A stretch of 64,000 nucleotides of DNA from Bradysia coprophila (taxonomy: Eukaryota; Arthropoda; Insecta; Diptera; Sciaridae), in contig NW_023503372.1 in NCBI RefSeq assembly GCF_014529535.1, forward strand, positions 5,188,988 through 5,252,987, in the 5' to 3' direction. The notes under the pieces were generated by a model. The model was not told the origin of the DNA, searched no databases, and was given only the letters and a program-made list of their open reading frames with translations. Shown in pieces: positions 50,839 through 63,439 of the stretch (positions are counted from its first letter, which is position 1; each line of letters begins with the position of its first letter). The translations under genes were made by a program, and so were the position numbers.

Positions 50839-52624
50839 TCTCCATGTATTAATAACGTTCTTGTCACTGCCTGTTGAGACGTGGTAAATGTTATCCACTT
50901 TTTTATGCCGTTAACTTTTGTAATTCATTGTTTTGGAAATGTGCATGATGCATAAAATCTTGGAAAATTGGTTCATGTTATCTGTCGGTTTCAGACTCAT
51001 AACTTAAAGTTGAACGTTGAACGTATGAAAAAATGAGATTACAAACGGGGAACAATAAAATTTCAATCAAAAAAATGGAAAAGTCAGCTTCTTTTATCCG
51101 TATTCATTCACCCAGAGACCGTATCTGGAAGGTAGAAAATGCAACTAACCAAAGCCACTCTATCACGTCACCAAGATCTTTATACTCATTTTAATTAAAA
51201 AGTTCTGTTCGGGGAAAATTTTCAATTAAGAAAAATTCCAATCACGAAAATGAAGCAACCGCATGCCCTACAGTGTATAAGTATTTTACCAGCTGCACCG
51301 AAATAACATTCGAGACTATTATGCATTATTTACAAAGTTGGCCAGACACACACATTACAGAAACGATTCGAATATTAAGAAAATTTTTAAATGGAAACGA
51401 AAAATTGAAAAGAAAAAAAAAACTTTCTACGCTTTCCACCAGCTTTAAAAGAAATGCCAAGCTGATTCTAATTGCTTATTATAATTGGAACACACAAAAC
51501 AAAGATGCCTGCGTTCCAAATATAGAATGAATTTACGAGAACAAAATTTAAATTTTGTTTTATCCATCGCAATAATCTAATAATTAAACATTCTTGTGTC
51601 TATTTTGAGTTCTATTCGTGCAGTATAGGTCATCGTAGTGCATCGGTTGAATATATACTAGTCGAGTATAACGTTCGAGCATTATCATCTTCTTATGAAT
51701 GAGAATAATTTGGAAATTCGCAAAATTTTCGCTCAAAACAAATGACGAAGTTTAGCAGACTGTAGTCATTTACTATCGCCTACGGCATGGCACTGCAATG
51801 GTTCAATTTAAAAGGAATCTTCCATAAAACCCGTTCCTTATTCGGTCATTTTCGGACTGTATATGTCTCTTATTGGCATAAAAGCATTATAGTAATCGTG
51901 GGTTAGCACAAAGAGGAAGCTCTTTTTAACGTATGCAATTATTTTAGGTGATTTCTCCTCGTTTGATCATCATTGTATACAGCATTGTTGTCGTAGTTCC
52001 GCTCATCCTCATTTTGTTGCTAAAGTTAACCAAGGTGAAGTGCTTAATAACCGTTACAGTTACTCTATGTTATAAAATTTTACATTTTAAAGGATACGGA
52101 CCAATCCAGTTGATACTATGTAAGTGATGTGAAATAGTAATTCTTTTAGTTTGTTCACCTCGCTTTTACAGTCTGTGAATGCACTTACTACCAGCTATCA
52201 TGCAATGAGTCATTTACGTTGCAAGAGATAACAGTCTAGTTTTGTGTGAGTTTATCCGAGGCGAGGCCGAGGTCAATAAACACACTTTTGTCAAGAGTGA
52301 ATAAATCTTACATGTGAAGATCACAGAAAGTTTATGAAATTCGATGAGAAAAATGATTTTCGACCCTCTAGCATGTAATAGTAGATTCCAACATAGACCA
52401 TGTAAATGGCCGATTACATTAAGCGCAATATTGCTTACAAATTATTGTTTTGGCTCACACTTGCCAAAAGAACAAATTTACATGATGTTAAGTAATATAC
52501 TAAAATCTATTCCTTCATTTGTGTGGTAAAGTATAGCAGATGACTAGCCGTTTCTATTTGGACAATTTTCTTACGATGAGAGTCTCCAATTACGTTTAAA
52601 GTAAAAAATTAAATATTTATATAA

Positions 52625-52886
52625 AAAAATGCCCATTAAAAAAATTGAAGCACAAGATTTGGAATCAACCAACGCACTTCAAGCAAAAGTGGTACTCTAA
52701 ATTTTACACTGTAAAAAGAGTGGGGATAAAATTTCATACAAAATAATACTCTATTTGTCAGGTGTCAATCGAAGCACTTTTGCTTGGAGTGCGTTGAAAC
52801 AACCAATTAAAAATACTTTGATCGATGGAAGTAATAGACCCGATAATAAATACTGGTCAGATGCTTGCCGTCTGTAACAAATTAAT
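52625..52886 (-). repeat. T-family repeat, interrupted by a Q element
   Basis: Minus orientation: GAAGCACAAGATTTGGAATC, interruption, then CAATTAAAAATACTTTGATC, GGAAGTAATAGACCCGATAA and GCCGTCTGTAACA. The uninterrupted order is seen at 29938-30043. Confidence 0.7.
52670..52796. mobile_element. Q-family MITE nested in a T repeat
   Basis: 127 bp with inverted ends CAACGCACTTCAAGCAAAAG / CTTTTGCTTGGAGTGCGTTG. Flanked by AATCAAC and AAACAAC, a 7 bp duplication with one mismatch. It splits a T copy whose intact counterpart is present at 29938. Confidence 0.85.
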
Positions 52887-54003
52887 CAACCTCCAAACAT
52901 GATATATACGATCAGGAAAACGAGTGCACTAATTCGTTTTAACGATTTTTTTTATCATTTAAAATATTGCGAATTATCAAATTATTTCGCAAGAGTTCAA
53001 TAGCAAAGTGTATAAAGTCCATTGGAATTAGTCATTTTACATTTCACACACCTACATTGAATTCTTAATTAATCGAATTCAAGTTGTCATGGTATAAAGT
53101 GGCTTTTTATGCGGAATGGACGAAAATGCTTCGCGAATTAATCTTACTAAAAGTTCTGCTTAATTGGACACAAGATTAAAGTTGACACAAAGAATTCCTT
53201 GAAAAAGGAGCTAGGGAAAGAATTTTGGTACAGTCAAATCTATGGCTTAAGTAGTAACTATATAACGAAGAATTCAAATTATTTCTTCTAAGTTCTATGT
53301 TTCATTATCCAGACAGTTTTTGCTATTTTAAAAGACACTACCGTAAGGAAGGATAAAAGAGAGTTCGGATTGAATAGCAAGTAAAAGATAAACCAAACAT
53401 TGAGCTGCAATTCGCAATTTAAGTTTTGTTTGTATCGGACTTCAATTTTAGATATATACCAAACTGTACAAAACCGTTTCTATTGATATACGTACCTACG
53501 CTATCTCTGCTTCTGTCTTATCAGCAAAATTTTCTTCGCATTAAAACAACCGCGATTTTTCAAAAAAAAAGTGATAAGCAGCCGACTCACCGTAATAATC
53601 GATTAATTAATTTGTCGAAATAGATTTTGATAAGCAAAGGTCTCGTATATATCGCGGTCGGAAGGTAATATCCAAAAATATAAACACATTCGTCTAACTG
53701 CAAATAAAGATAAACTAACCTTCGTTAGTGCACGGACTGTAAGAAATATTATATTGAAAAGGCAAAAGCGAAAGATTTTTTATTTGAATTATGCTAATCT
53801 TATATGGTGTTTGTAATTAATGATTGTGTTTCATAGAGAAAAGCGGAAAAAATATATTGTTTCGCCAAAGTGCTATTTGTTAATAAAGTGAACAGAAAAA
53901 TGTATTGAAACTGAACTGAAACTACCATTTAAAACAACAAGAAAGAAAAATTCGTAAAGGAGCAGAAACGTAACCTTCACCATTAAGCCGATAATCATTA
54001 AAA

Positions 54004-54037
54004 TGGTTCATGTGGACGAATCGGATCCAGTGGGTGG
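54004..54037 (+). CDS. Possible first coding exon (MVHVDESDPVG...), partial
   Basis: Preceded by an A-rich, 5' UTR-like stretch (about 53880-54003). TTAAAATGG is a strong insect start context. Eleven codons plus one base read MVHVDESDPVG and end at a strong donor (GTGGGTG|GTAAGTTT). The acidic start and donor look like a true first exon leading into a long intron. No later exon was found in the remaining 10 kb, so the gene would continue beyond the window on the plus strand. I do not recognise the protein. Confidence 0.35.
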
Positions 54038-55340
54038 TAAGTTTTAATAAGTTTTTTTAATTCAGTATTAAGTAATCTCGTGCTGTTCTTAGAAATTGAC
54101 TTTTCTTTTTATTAAAATCCATTTTTTCTTCAAATGTTGAAGTTAACACTTGAACTATAACTTAAAGCTGCTTTAAAATGCATAGAGGTAAAACCATATT
54201 CTAACCTCTCCTATTTCACATTCAGTTTCTTCAAAGTGCAATTAGGACTTATTCAACCAATACACTCAAAGGGCCATGGGAAGATAACGTTTTTTTGACA
54301 CTTTGTCTGATGACAGCTCGGGCGAGAAAACATCTATTTTCTGACTTCTTCTTTTTACAGATAAAAATTTTCGCCCCCAAACTTTCAATAATTGAAATTC
54401 AATTGTGTAACAAATGAATGTTTGTGTTTCGTTGAGGAAAGCGATTAATCATATACCTCGCACATATGAAAAACGTTGTCCGGAAGAATACATTTACCCA
54501 TTAAAAAATCTATCTATCACTGAGAACAACAAATTTTGAACAGGAATCTAGATCGTCAATTGTCGAATTTTTGTAGGATTTTTGTGAACGGGGGTTGCAA
54601 GTTTCAATTGCCATACATGTTAGTATTAATTGCAGGTTTATGATTACAACATCGAACAGCTCCAACGTTTGGTACACTGACATGTGCTTTCATGTAGAGT
54701 TTATCTAATGTTTAAAAGTAGCGAACATACGTCACTTCAATTTCACAATTTTCGCCTGATTTATTTGCCACTTTTATGATACAACGAAGAAAATGTTTAC
54801 CGATTCCGAAAGTGGTTGTGTTTAATTGCTTTTCATTAATCGAACTAAATTATTTATCGTTTTTCCGATGAGTTTTCATTTCAAAATAAAATAAAATTTT
54901 ATTTCACTCAATTCGAACATATAAATTCAGTTATTACGCTCAGTAGGATCTGAAAATTGATTTGTAAATAAAAACTGAAAGTAAAATATCGTTGAGAGTG
55001 ATATGAGATGGTAATCAATTTAACAAGTAAAAAATAGGATGGTCTGAATTCGTGGTCGTCAGGAAACGCAAATTTGGTGTACTACTCAATGCAATGTTGT
55101 GTTACGAAGTTTCAATTTACAAATTCTTGTAATTTTAACACATTTTGCTGATCGGATTTTAAATCAGTACAGAAATTGTACCAAACGATTCGCAGCAATT
55201 ACTGAATGCAAATATATTTGTGCCATTACATTTGCATTCAGTACGACCTATTAACTTCTTAAATTTCTATTACTCAAATCCTTCTAACATTGCTTCATAT
55301 AAATGCTAGTGTGATTGTAGCACGGAATGGTAAATTTTAC

Positions 55341-55487
55341 ATTCTACAGATGGCAAGCATCTATACAGATTTAACAGATTATTATAAAATCTATTACTTC
55401 ATTAGCTTTAACAGATTTTTTCTATATAATTTACATAGTTTACCGAGCTCCGTGCTCATTTCTATTGCCGATGTTGATATCAGATGA
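55341..55487 (+). repeat. T-family repeat copy
   Basis: Begins ACAGATGGCAAGCATCT and carries AAATCTATTACTTCATTAGC, ACCGAGCTCCGTGCTC and the terminal GATATCAGATGACG. The 65-codon open frame over it is not a gene. Confidence 0.65.
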
Positions 55488-55725
55488 CGTGCTGTTTATA
55501 ATACATAGTAGATAGTGTTAGAACAGAAGAGTTTACGTAAACCTGACACGTGTCCAAGAAACACTTTTCAGTTTGTCATCTAAATAGTTTGCAATCGACT
55601 AATATGCCAGAGATTGGTAGTAATTCGACGTAAATGTTTTTGAACAACAGACAAGAACCACCACTCCAGATGTTAATTTTTACTGACGCAAGTTGTGTGA
55701 CACGATTTATAACATCATGTTTATA

Positions 55726-55945
55726 CAGTGCAGTATAGGTCAGTGAAATTTATGTATGAATTACGTTCAGTTGTTTTTCAGCTGGTCCACTCATACAAAC
55801 AAATCTGCTAATAGGGGTTTATATGGTTTTACCACTATCACATACATTATTCAACCCTGATAACCAGTATAAGCAGTTTTATTTGTAAAAGTGGACCAGC
55901 TGAAGCTCAAACAAATTCCCATCTAAATCTAATCGTCGACCACTG
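55726..55945. mobile_element. S-family palindromic MITE with TA on both sides
   Basis: Begins CAGTGCAGTATAGGTCAGTG and ends CGACGACCACTG in inverse arrangement. TA precedes (55724-55725) and follows (55946-55947). Arms share CAGCTGGTCCACTCATAC / GTGGACCAGCTGAAG. Confidence 0.75.
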
Positions 55946-55967
55946 TAGTGTTTGTTTGAAATCCTTT

Positions 55968-56628
55968 GAGGGATTCTTTTGAAAAACAGCCTACCGAAAT
56001 CGGACGCATTTTCCAGTGGAATTTTTTATATGTGTCTAGAAAGGTATTCGACCCTAGAAGCCAAAACCACTTTCAAAAAAATTCTTCGAAGTTTGTGTGG
56101 CTGGTGTAAGGTGATCAAAAACCGAAAACCTGGAGTTTTCTTACAAAAATTTCTTCAGTTACACGAGCCGTACAGGGTCATGTGTGGTGTCATTAGAAAG
56201 GTAATTTGGCCCAAAAGCACATTAAATTATTCAAATGATACCCCACACGACCATGTACGTTTTGTATAACCCGAGAAATTTCAGTAAAAGAATAGTGTAA
56301 GTCTTCAGTTGAAAACTTCAACTACACATATTTCAGTGTCAATGAATTTTAAACCCAATAAGTCCCTATTCGGCTCAATAGTATATGTGATTACCTTTCT
56401 AATGACACCACACACGACCCTGTACGGCTCGCGTAACTGGATAATTTTTTGTAAGAAAAGTGCAAGTTTTCGGTTTTTGATCACCTTTCACCAGCCACAC
56501 AAACTTCGAAGAATTTTTTTGAAATTGGTTTTGGCTTCTAGGGTCGAATACCTTTTTAGGCACATATAAAAAGGTCCACTGGAAAATGCGTCCGATTTCG
56601 GTAGGCTGTTTTTCAAAAAAATCCCTCT
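55968..56628. mobile_element. P-family foldback element
   Basis: Ends GAGGGATTCTTTTGAAAAAC and the inverse. Next to them ACCGAAATCGGACGCATTTT appears in both arms, then AAAACCACTTTCAAAAAAATT. The centre lies near 56298 (CAGTTGAAAACTTCAACT). It sits about 20 bp to the right of the S element at 55726. Open frames on both strands reflect the palindrome. Confidence 0.8.
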
Positions 56629-56756
56629 TTACAATTATATAGCAATGTCGTTCACTGCCTCTTTCATAACGTTTCAAAAACTGTAAAGTACTTTAATTAA
56701 AGGCGCTTGTTGTTTCCAAAAAGTTAACACACAATGCAAACATATTAGTATATCAA

Positions 56757-56905
56757 TTCTATTACTTCTTTCGATTGAAATATTTTGTATCGGATTAATT
56801 TTGTCTCTTTTACTTCATTTGTTGAAGCGTTCATTTTTTCCATAATAGGCCGTAGTAGCAACAACCATTCGTTTATTTTAATGATCGTTGTCGATAACAG
56901 ATGAC
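56757..56905 (+). repeat. T-family repeat copy
   Basis: Carries TCTATTACTTCTTTCGATTG, CTTTTACTTCATTTGTTGAA and GATCGTTGTCGATAACAGATGACA. Boundaries are approximate. Confidence 0.65.
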
Positions 56906-58646
56906 ATTTTCGAAAAAAATAATAAAATGTTTCTTACGACCGCGTTCCTATCAGTGAAAAAAGCCTGCAGCGCTCCAATAATTGTAGTGTTTTTGTGATC
57001 CACTGAAATTACTCCAATAAAGAAATAATTTTTTTTCTGTTTTATTTGAACACACAGTGACTCAAACGGCAACGAAAACAGTGAAAGCACACAACATGTA
57101 TATAAATCTTATTGAAAATTCAACAAAAAACAGAAACAACGAAAAACACTAAAATAAATGGTTTTATATAACTTGGCAGCCAGCCCAACGCCAATATCTC
57201 TTAAATACAAAATGCTCATTCACTCGCCAATTCGAAAAAAAAATAAATAAATATTTTTCCAATGAGATGATGCTACGCGGTAATGTTTTCATATCACGTT
57301 TGTCCTATATAATTTAACTAATTCAAATTGTAATCGGTGATAAGTCGCTGAAAAGCTTACATGAGCGAGCGAACTATGATGACACCAATCTCTTTTATAG
57401 GAACAAATTGAATCCTACAAAATTACTCTGTTTACAGTTTGTATAAAATGAAGTAAACAGAAGTTAGTATCCATCCCAGCTAAAGTGTATTATGTTTCAA
57501 TACAACTCATTCACTCGCAATGTTTTCATTCAAAAAATTTGCAAAAGACTCCTCAATATATTTGTAATAAAGTAATCGAATAACATTTTATACCACTGCA
57601 ACTATAGCCCCGTACGTGCGAGACTGAACTTTATAATTAAAGTTGATTCTTGATAATTCATAATAAATTTTCACAAAATGGAATCTAATTGCTAATTTAT
57701 TTCTACTTTATAAAACTTCCAGCTTATACTCATCCTGTTATAAACTTGCTCGGCTTGCTTCTGTGTTTGAGAAGAAGCAAAAACTTAAAACGAATCCTCA
57801 TATAATTTGAAATCTTATTTTAAAATCAATTAAATGCTAAATGTTATTTACCGTATCGTATTTCTACTGCTGGAAATTCTATGGAAAATGCTGTGCGAAG
57901 AGTACACATAAGGAATATTAAAGTACCCACGAACATTGTTTCGCTATTTTTCTTCTCTTCTTTTTTTTTAAATAAAGTTTTCACTAGCTGGTGAATACTC
58001 TCGGTATACACGTATCCTTTATGCACGCCGCTACAACACTTCTTTCGCATAAAAAAAAAACTTTTTTTTTAGATATATTCCGAAAAAGTTAAACAACGTA
58101 GTCATGAAAAACTGCAATGCTAACCATTCTACATACACAGTGGAAGAAAAAAAAGGGAAGAAAAAGAGTTTTCCTCTTCCGCCAATAAAATTTGTTCAGA
58201 AAGAAATTTTCTCTCAATTTAAGCTTCATTGAAAAAGTTGAAATGATTTCTATTGTAAGTCAAATGATGGCCAATTATTTTTATTTTGTAAGTGTTTTTA
58301 GAAGGGAAGAAAGAGTAGACGAAGAAAGGGTTTTCAATTACATTTAAGCTTTTTACACATTTCTTTTTCTATAACATTGAATATGGCAAATATTGGATGT
58401 ATAATATCGGTGAGTACTGAGCGGAGAGGCCACTTATTTAATCGAATTATCGAATGAACCTTTAATACTTCTGTCGACACAGCGCAAAAAAGAATTAATT
58501 TCGCTGTTGTTTTTTGGGGCGAATCAATTCAATCACTGAGTTTACACGATTTAATTTCATTTTGCTTTTTTAATACAAATAGCCATCAATATCGTTATTT
58601 GTACCGTAGACATGGCAGCCGTTTTAACAAATCTAATAAAAAATTA

Positions 58647-58851
58647 CAGTGGACGTCAGAGAAATTTAGACACGAATTGGCTTCAGCTGTTATTCAGCTG
58701 GTCCACTCATACGACCGAAACTCATACGTCTTTACATGGGTGAAATAGTTACACGCACTCCCGTGGTAGTGGGAAAATCGTATAGAGACATATGAGCAGT
58801 CGAAAGATCAACTGAAGCCAATTCATGTCTAAATTTCATTGACGCTCTCTG
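58647..58851. mobile_element. S-family palindromic MITE
   Basis: Begins TA|CAGTGGACGTCAGAGAAATT. The right end is the inverse (CAATTCATGTCTAAATTTC.. GACGCTCTCTGG). Inner arms share CTTCAGCTG-like and CGTATGAG/CATATGAG-like sequence. Confidence 0.7.
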
Positions 58852-59540
58852 GATCAAACCGATGGACCTTTTGAAACACCAGTTTCATTTAACCTGATCA
58901 GATATTCAACTTCAGGTTTTAGGTCAGACCTCTTCTGAGTATTACCTCCAATCCAGCAATGTCTTAGTGGCTTCTGACTGTTCTGACAACAATTCATCAT
59001 TTTTGGCTAATTTCTCAGCCAAGATCTACCAACAAACAATTCACACGATTTCTTCCTACAAATGTAAACGCCAATGATTTGCCTCTTTTCGGCTTACTTG
59101 TCTCTTATAATGTTACGATTTATTTGTTGGCGGTTAGCCTCATCAACAATTCCATCAATCATTGCCTGTGAATGGATTAGTATTTTCGTACAACTCAGCA
59201 TAAACCCGTAGCGAGAATGTATATTTCATTAAAAACGTTTCATATATTTTATCTACATTCTATGGCTGATGTAACACGGCAGAGAGTACCATTTTGGACG
59301 GTATATCGGATGATAAAATTGAGGGTACCCGTAAAAATGCATATCATTTGCTTATTTTAATTCATTTTATTTATGGATTAATTCTTACACACATTTTGAC
59401 CTGTCGTTGATAAATGGTAAATATAAGGTGTGTAGGTGTTCAGGTTCACAGCGAAATGACTGAGAGGATAGAATGTCATTTAAGGGACGATTTATCTTTC
59501 GTATACACCTGTAATTTTTCAGGAACGGCTGATTAGCCTT

Positions 59541-59652
59541 ATCTGTTGTCGACAGCAACGAAAGAAATTAACGATGACCTGCGAAGAATTTGGTCATTAT
59601 ATATGTCAAAATTAATGTTGAAACAATTGAAGTACAAGATTTTATATCAAAC
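59541..59652 (-). repeat. T-family repeat copy
   Basis: Minus orientation: TTATCTGTTGTCGACAGCAA ... AATTGAAGTACAAGATTTTA. Boundaries are approximate. Confidence 0.6.
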
Positions 59653-60519
59653 TCTAGGCAATGATTTGAAGGAATTTATTCTGGGGGTTACCAAAGTTAA
59701 TCCCAACAATATATGTTATATGTAGACTGTATAAAATTAGATAACGATGGCAGTAGTAAATGTTAGTTAAAGTAGACGAAAAATAACTCAAACAAATTCA
59801 TGTCTAAATTTCTCTGACTTTTCCTGTAGTATTTTAAACGGATGATGGAACAGATTAATGAAAACATGGAGACACACTTGAATTGTCGTTTGTGAAAGGT
59901 CGATTTTCTCGTAGAAAATTTCAAGATCTTCGGTATCAAACTTGTTGAGTTTGTGCCTTTATAAGATCAATTAAATTACTAAAAAGAAACCAAATCAGAT
60001 TCTAGAACTTATCGATTGCTATAAGTCCGAAATTATTTTTTCTTATTTCATAAATATAACTGCTGACATAAAACAGGCCGGTCATTTTTGCACAGAAAAT
60101 TATCTCCTGTGGCTGTTGTTCATTTTACAAAAAAAAATATTTTTATTTTTCTGGACTGCGTATGTGACCCGAATATATTATCTTGATATAAGCTGGGTAT
60201 TTACTTTCGACGTAATTTAATGTTTTGTTTACAAAATAGCCTTGACTTGAACAGAAGTGAAAACCAAATAAACCAAACCCGATTCAGAAAGCTCAAACTG
60301 AAAATGTTATTGTTTAAGTTTGGTTTTTAATAATCGTCGTGGACTCATAGGGTTTCGCTGTGGATTTTGCTAGCCATTCGAAAATCACCAGTATAATGTA
60401 CCAAGGAAATGATACCACATTTTCTAATACGTGACAAAGTTAAAATATCGATGTATAGCTCTGGTTTTTTGTAACGCTCCAAACGATCTAAATTAATTTA
60501 AATGGATGTTGAGGAACAA

Positions 60520-60668
60520 TAGGGGTAAACTGTTATGGTTCGTAAAGTTCTTGAGTGATGATTTTGTAGTGATGCATTAGTTTTGACATAAAATATTTGG
60601 AAGAAATGTCAAAAGTTTACAAAATTGTGAACCTCACTAACTTTACGAACCATAATGATTTACCCCTA
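60520..60668. mobile_element. MITE with 30 bp ends and TA borders
   Basis: TAGGGGTAAACTGTTATGG.. at the left and ..CATAATGATTTACCCCTA at the right. The next 12 bp (TTCGTAAAGTT / AACTTTACGAA) also pair. About 149 bp, non-coding. Confidence 0.75.
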
Positions 60669-63012
60669 ATGTAAGAGTTTTGATGCTATAGAGTTGACAT
60701 TAATAACATTAATAACATTAATATCCATCAAATACATCACAAACACTAAATCTATTACTTCTGTTGTTGAAGTATTTCAGTCTCAGCAGATTGACGCAGT
60801 CTTTTACTTCAAATGGTCAACCTTAAATTTTCCTGTAAGACTAAAAAACCTATCGCTAACTATCACTATCCCAGACTCTTTGTTTGTTCATTATATTCAA
60901 AAATATTCAGTCTCGTACTGTTAATCCCTAAAAGATTAAGATCGAGGTCCATAATTCTATATATGTACTTCTCAGCTTCGCAATGTTTACATTCTTAGAA
61001 TCGAGACATAATTTCAGAAAATTTCCATGGCCAAGTCTCTACCTAACATTTTTGTAATTCGTAACGCATTGTAACGATCTAATTTACTTCCTCCCATCAA
61101 CAAAACCGAACACATACCGATTCCATTTCGAAATGTTAATTAATTACATGAAAATTCCTTTGCTATGCCAAAAGTACATTTTGTCGCGCATGTTTAAATC
61201 TCGAAGCTTAATTATTTACTGACTCATTTCGTTTTTAATTCAAATATGTGAAAACGCCGTAAACGTAATAGTATGAGTGCCATGGAAGATCATGATGAGC
61301 AACACATTAGCAACGTTTATTTTATGACGGATTATTGAAATTCCAACCGACAGCCATACAAGAATGTTGATGATTTCTGTAACATTCTTCTTTAGCAGTG
61401 ATATAATACAACGGTTCTATTAAATTTGGAGTGTTGTAACGGGGATAATATCGTTGTAAGGACACACATTTAACAAGATGTTTGATTGTCGTGATTTTTT
61501 TTTGTAGAACATTCATGTTTACTCGCGTATTTTACCAAGAGCATAAGTTTTCTGCCAGTTCCAATGATGTTGTACATATACACAAGAAATGCTTGTATAT
61601 TTGAAGCATGTTCACACTCTCACTATAAAAAGCTCATTTAAATATTAAAGTATTATCTCCGAGCTTAAGTATAATTTTATTATTCCGGTACAATGCATAG
61701 CATGGTGGCGTGTTCTATTAAGTCGTAAACTTGTTTTTGGTTCATTTTACAAATTACATATATCCCTTCGTAATGTAGTATACTATCCACTGTTAGAGTC
61801 TGGGTTGAATGGTTCGGTTATATATACTATGTCAATGGTAGGATATGGGCAATTGTGCTGCTTCTCTATATTACTATATATTCTTTAACCTAGTCAACAA
61901 AGCATGCCATACACACAAAACACTTGGAATTAATATATTCATGAGATTTCCATTTTAGGGTCATGAAAAGACCGTCTCGCATAATGAATGATGATTTCAC
62001 TTCTCATACTGGCTGAAATTTTATTGTGCTTATGTTCAAGGTATTATTAGATGAAGGAAAGAAGAGCTTTTTTCTGTCGTATACCGAATGATTTCTCTTA
62101 CGCATATTATACTCGTATAAAGCATAAAGAATAAGAAAACCGTTAAATTATTCAGTAGGGTGGAACAGTCGACATTGCAAGAAAGAAAAATGTACAAAAA
62201 TAATAAAATAAATTTAAACGTTTACGGCTGCCGTACTTCCACTTGTTTGTTGGACTTTTCGACTTTTGTTGCGAATGTTGACTTTTTTAAAGGTTTTTTT
62301 TTTCGTTTAAAATTTTATGAGAGGTCCGATGTAAGCAAAAATTCGCAACAAAAAACCGAATCGGACTGTTAAATGGAAATCGGCTCTTTCAAATCTAAAC
62401 TCCTTTCCGAAATGGTAAAATGAGAATTGGATTGAACACTAAAATGTTGAACTTCTCTCACCAAATTTTCCGAAAACTTTGTTTAAAAATTCATTTTTAG
62501 TTAATTCAATTAATTAACTCGGTCTAAAACTTTGTCTTGGTTGTGTTAGTAGAATTAATTCCCAGTACTAAACCGAGGCTTCAAGTCTATTAAAGTAAAA
62601 ACGAGTGAACGAAATTACTGTAATTTTCCTTAAAGATCAGGGCTTAATTTAGATACCGTTGAGGACTTGTTCGGATGTAATATGTGTGAACATCACATTT
62701 GGAATGAAAGGAATTGAAATCTGTAGATATAATTTAAATTCACGAAAGACCACACTTTCCCCAATCTCTCATTTTCTGATTGAACAACAATGGTAGAGAG
62801 ACAAAGGCAGCGAGCTTTTGTTGAAACCTCTCCAAAAAGAAAGTCTCATCATCCTCAAAATATATTTTTAATCAAAACACAGTTAGTAAGACGTAAGACC
62901 ATTCAGTAAGACCATCTAAAACCGGTTACGCTATCATATGTTATCGAAAAGGAATTCAGACAACCCGCTCTGAACAATGCGGACTAACATAGGAAAATCA
63001 TGTCCAATAAAA

Positions 63013-63112
63013 TGAAGTAAAAGAATTGAAACCCATCTCTTCAAAAATACTTAGATCAAATGAAGTAATAGATCTGGTAATAAAACTGCTGATATGCTTG
63101 TTGTCTGTGAAA
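63013..63112 (-). repeat. T-family repeat copy
   Basis: Minus orientation: AATGAAGTAAAAGAATTG, AAATACTTAGATCAAATGAA, GTAATAGATCTGG and GCTTGTTGTCTGTGAAAC. Confidence 0.6.
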
Positions 63113-63382
63113 CGACCACGTTCGCACAATGTATTATTTGTGTAAAGTACGAGTCAACAATAATTATTGTTCTTGTTGTCGTTATAGTTGAGTTAAACTG
63201 ATATCACGACCCATATGAATAAAGTATCGTTGTTAATCTACCGTTCGCAGGTGTTTTTATTTTGTGCAGAAGATTACATTCGGATAAATTTGTCGTACTT
63301 AATGCTAGGAGAGAAATGACGGTTAAGTTAGCCCAAACGTTTTCTCAAAATTTTGGCGATATAGCTAACCTCAAACGATTTT

Positions 63383-63417
63383 GCGCTACAAAATAAGTTA
63401 GCGCTATTTTGTAGCGC
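63383..63417. repeat. Short perfect inverted repeat
   Basis: GCGCTACAAAATA pairs with TATTTTGTAGCGC around a 9 bp loop, immediately before the minisatellite. Confidence 0.7.
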
Positions 63418-63439
63418 TAAATAAATTTTGAGAAATCTT

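Larger units (their letters stand above)
41330..54000. other. Intergenic DNA rich in hairpins and repeats
   Basis: No gene confirmed between the acyltransferase and the possible exon at 54004, apart from the weak candidate at 45321. Diverged T-family pieces occur near 43060-43150, 46885-47122, 48560-48630 and 50110-50150. Distinct elements are listed separately. Confidence 0.5.
54038..63380. other. Putative long intron or intergenic DNA
   Basis: If 54004-54037 is a real exon this is its first intron; otherwise it is intergenic. Between the listed repeats I see no exon-like frame. A diverged S-like right end (AACAAATTCATGTCTAAATT) lies near 59787-59820. Confidence 0.45.
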
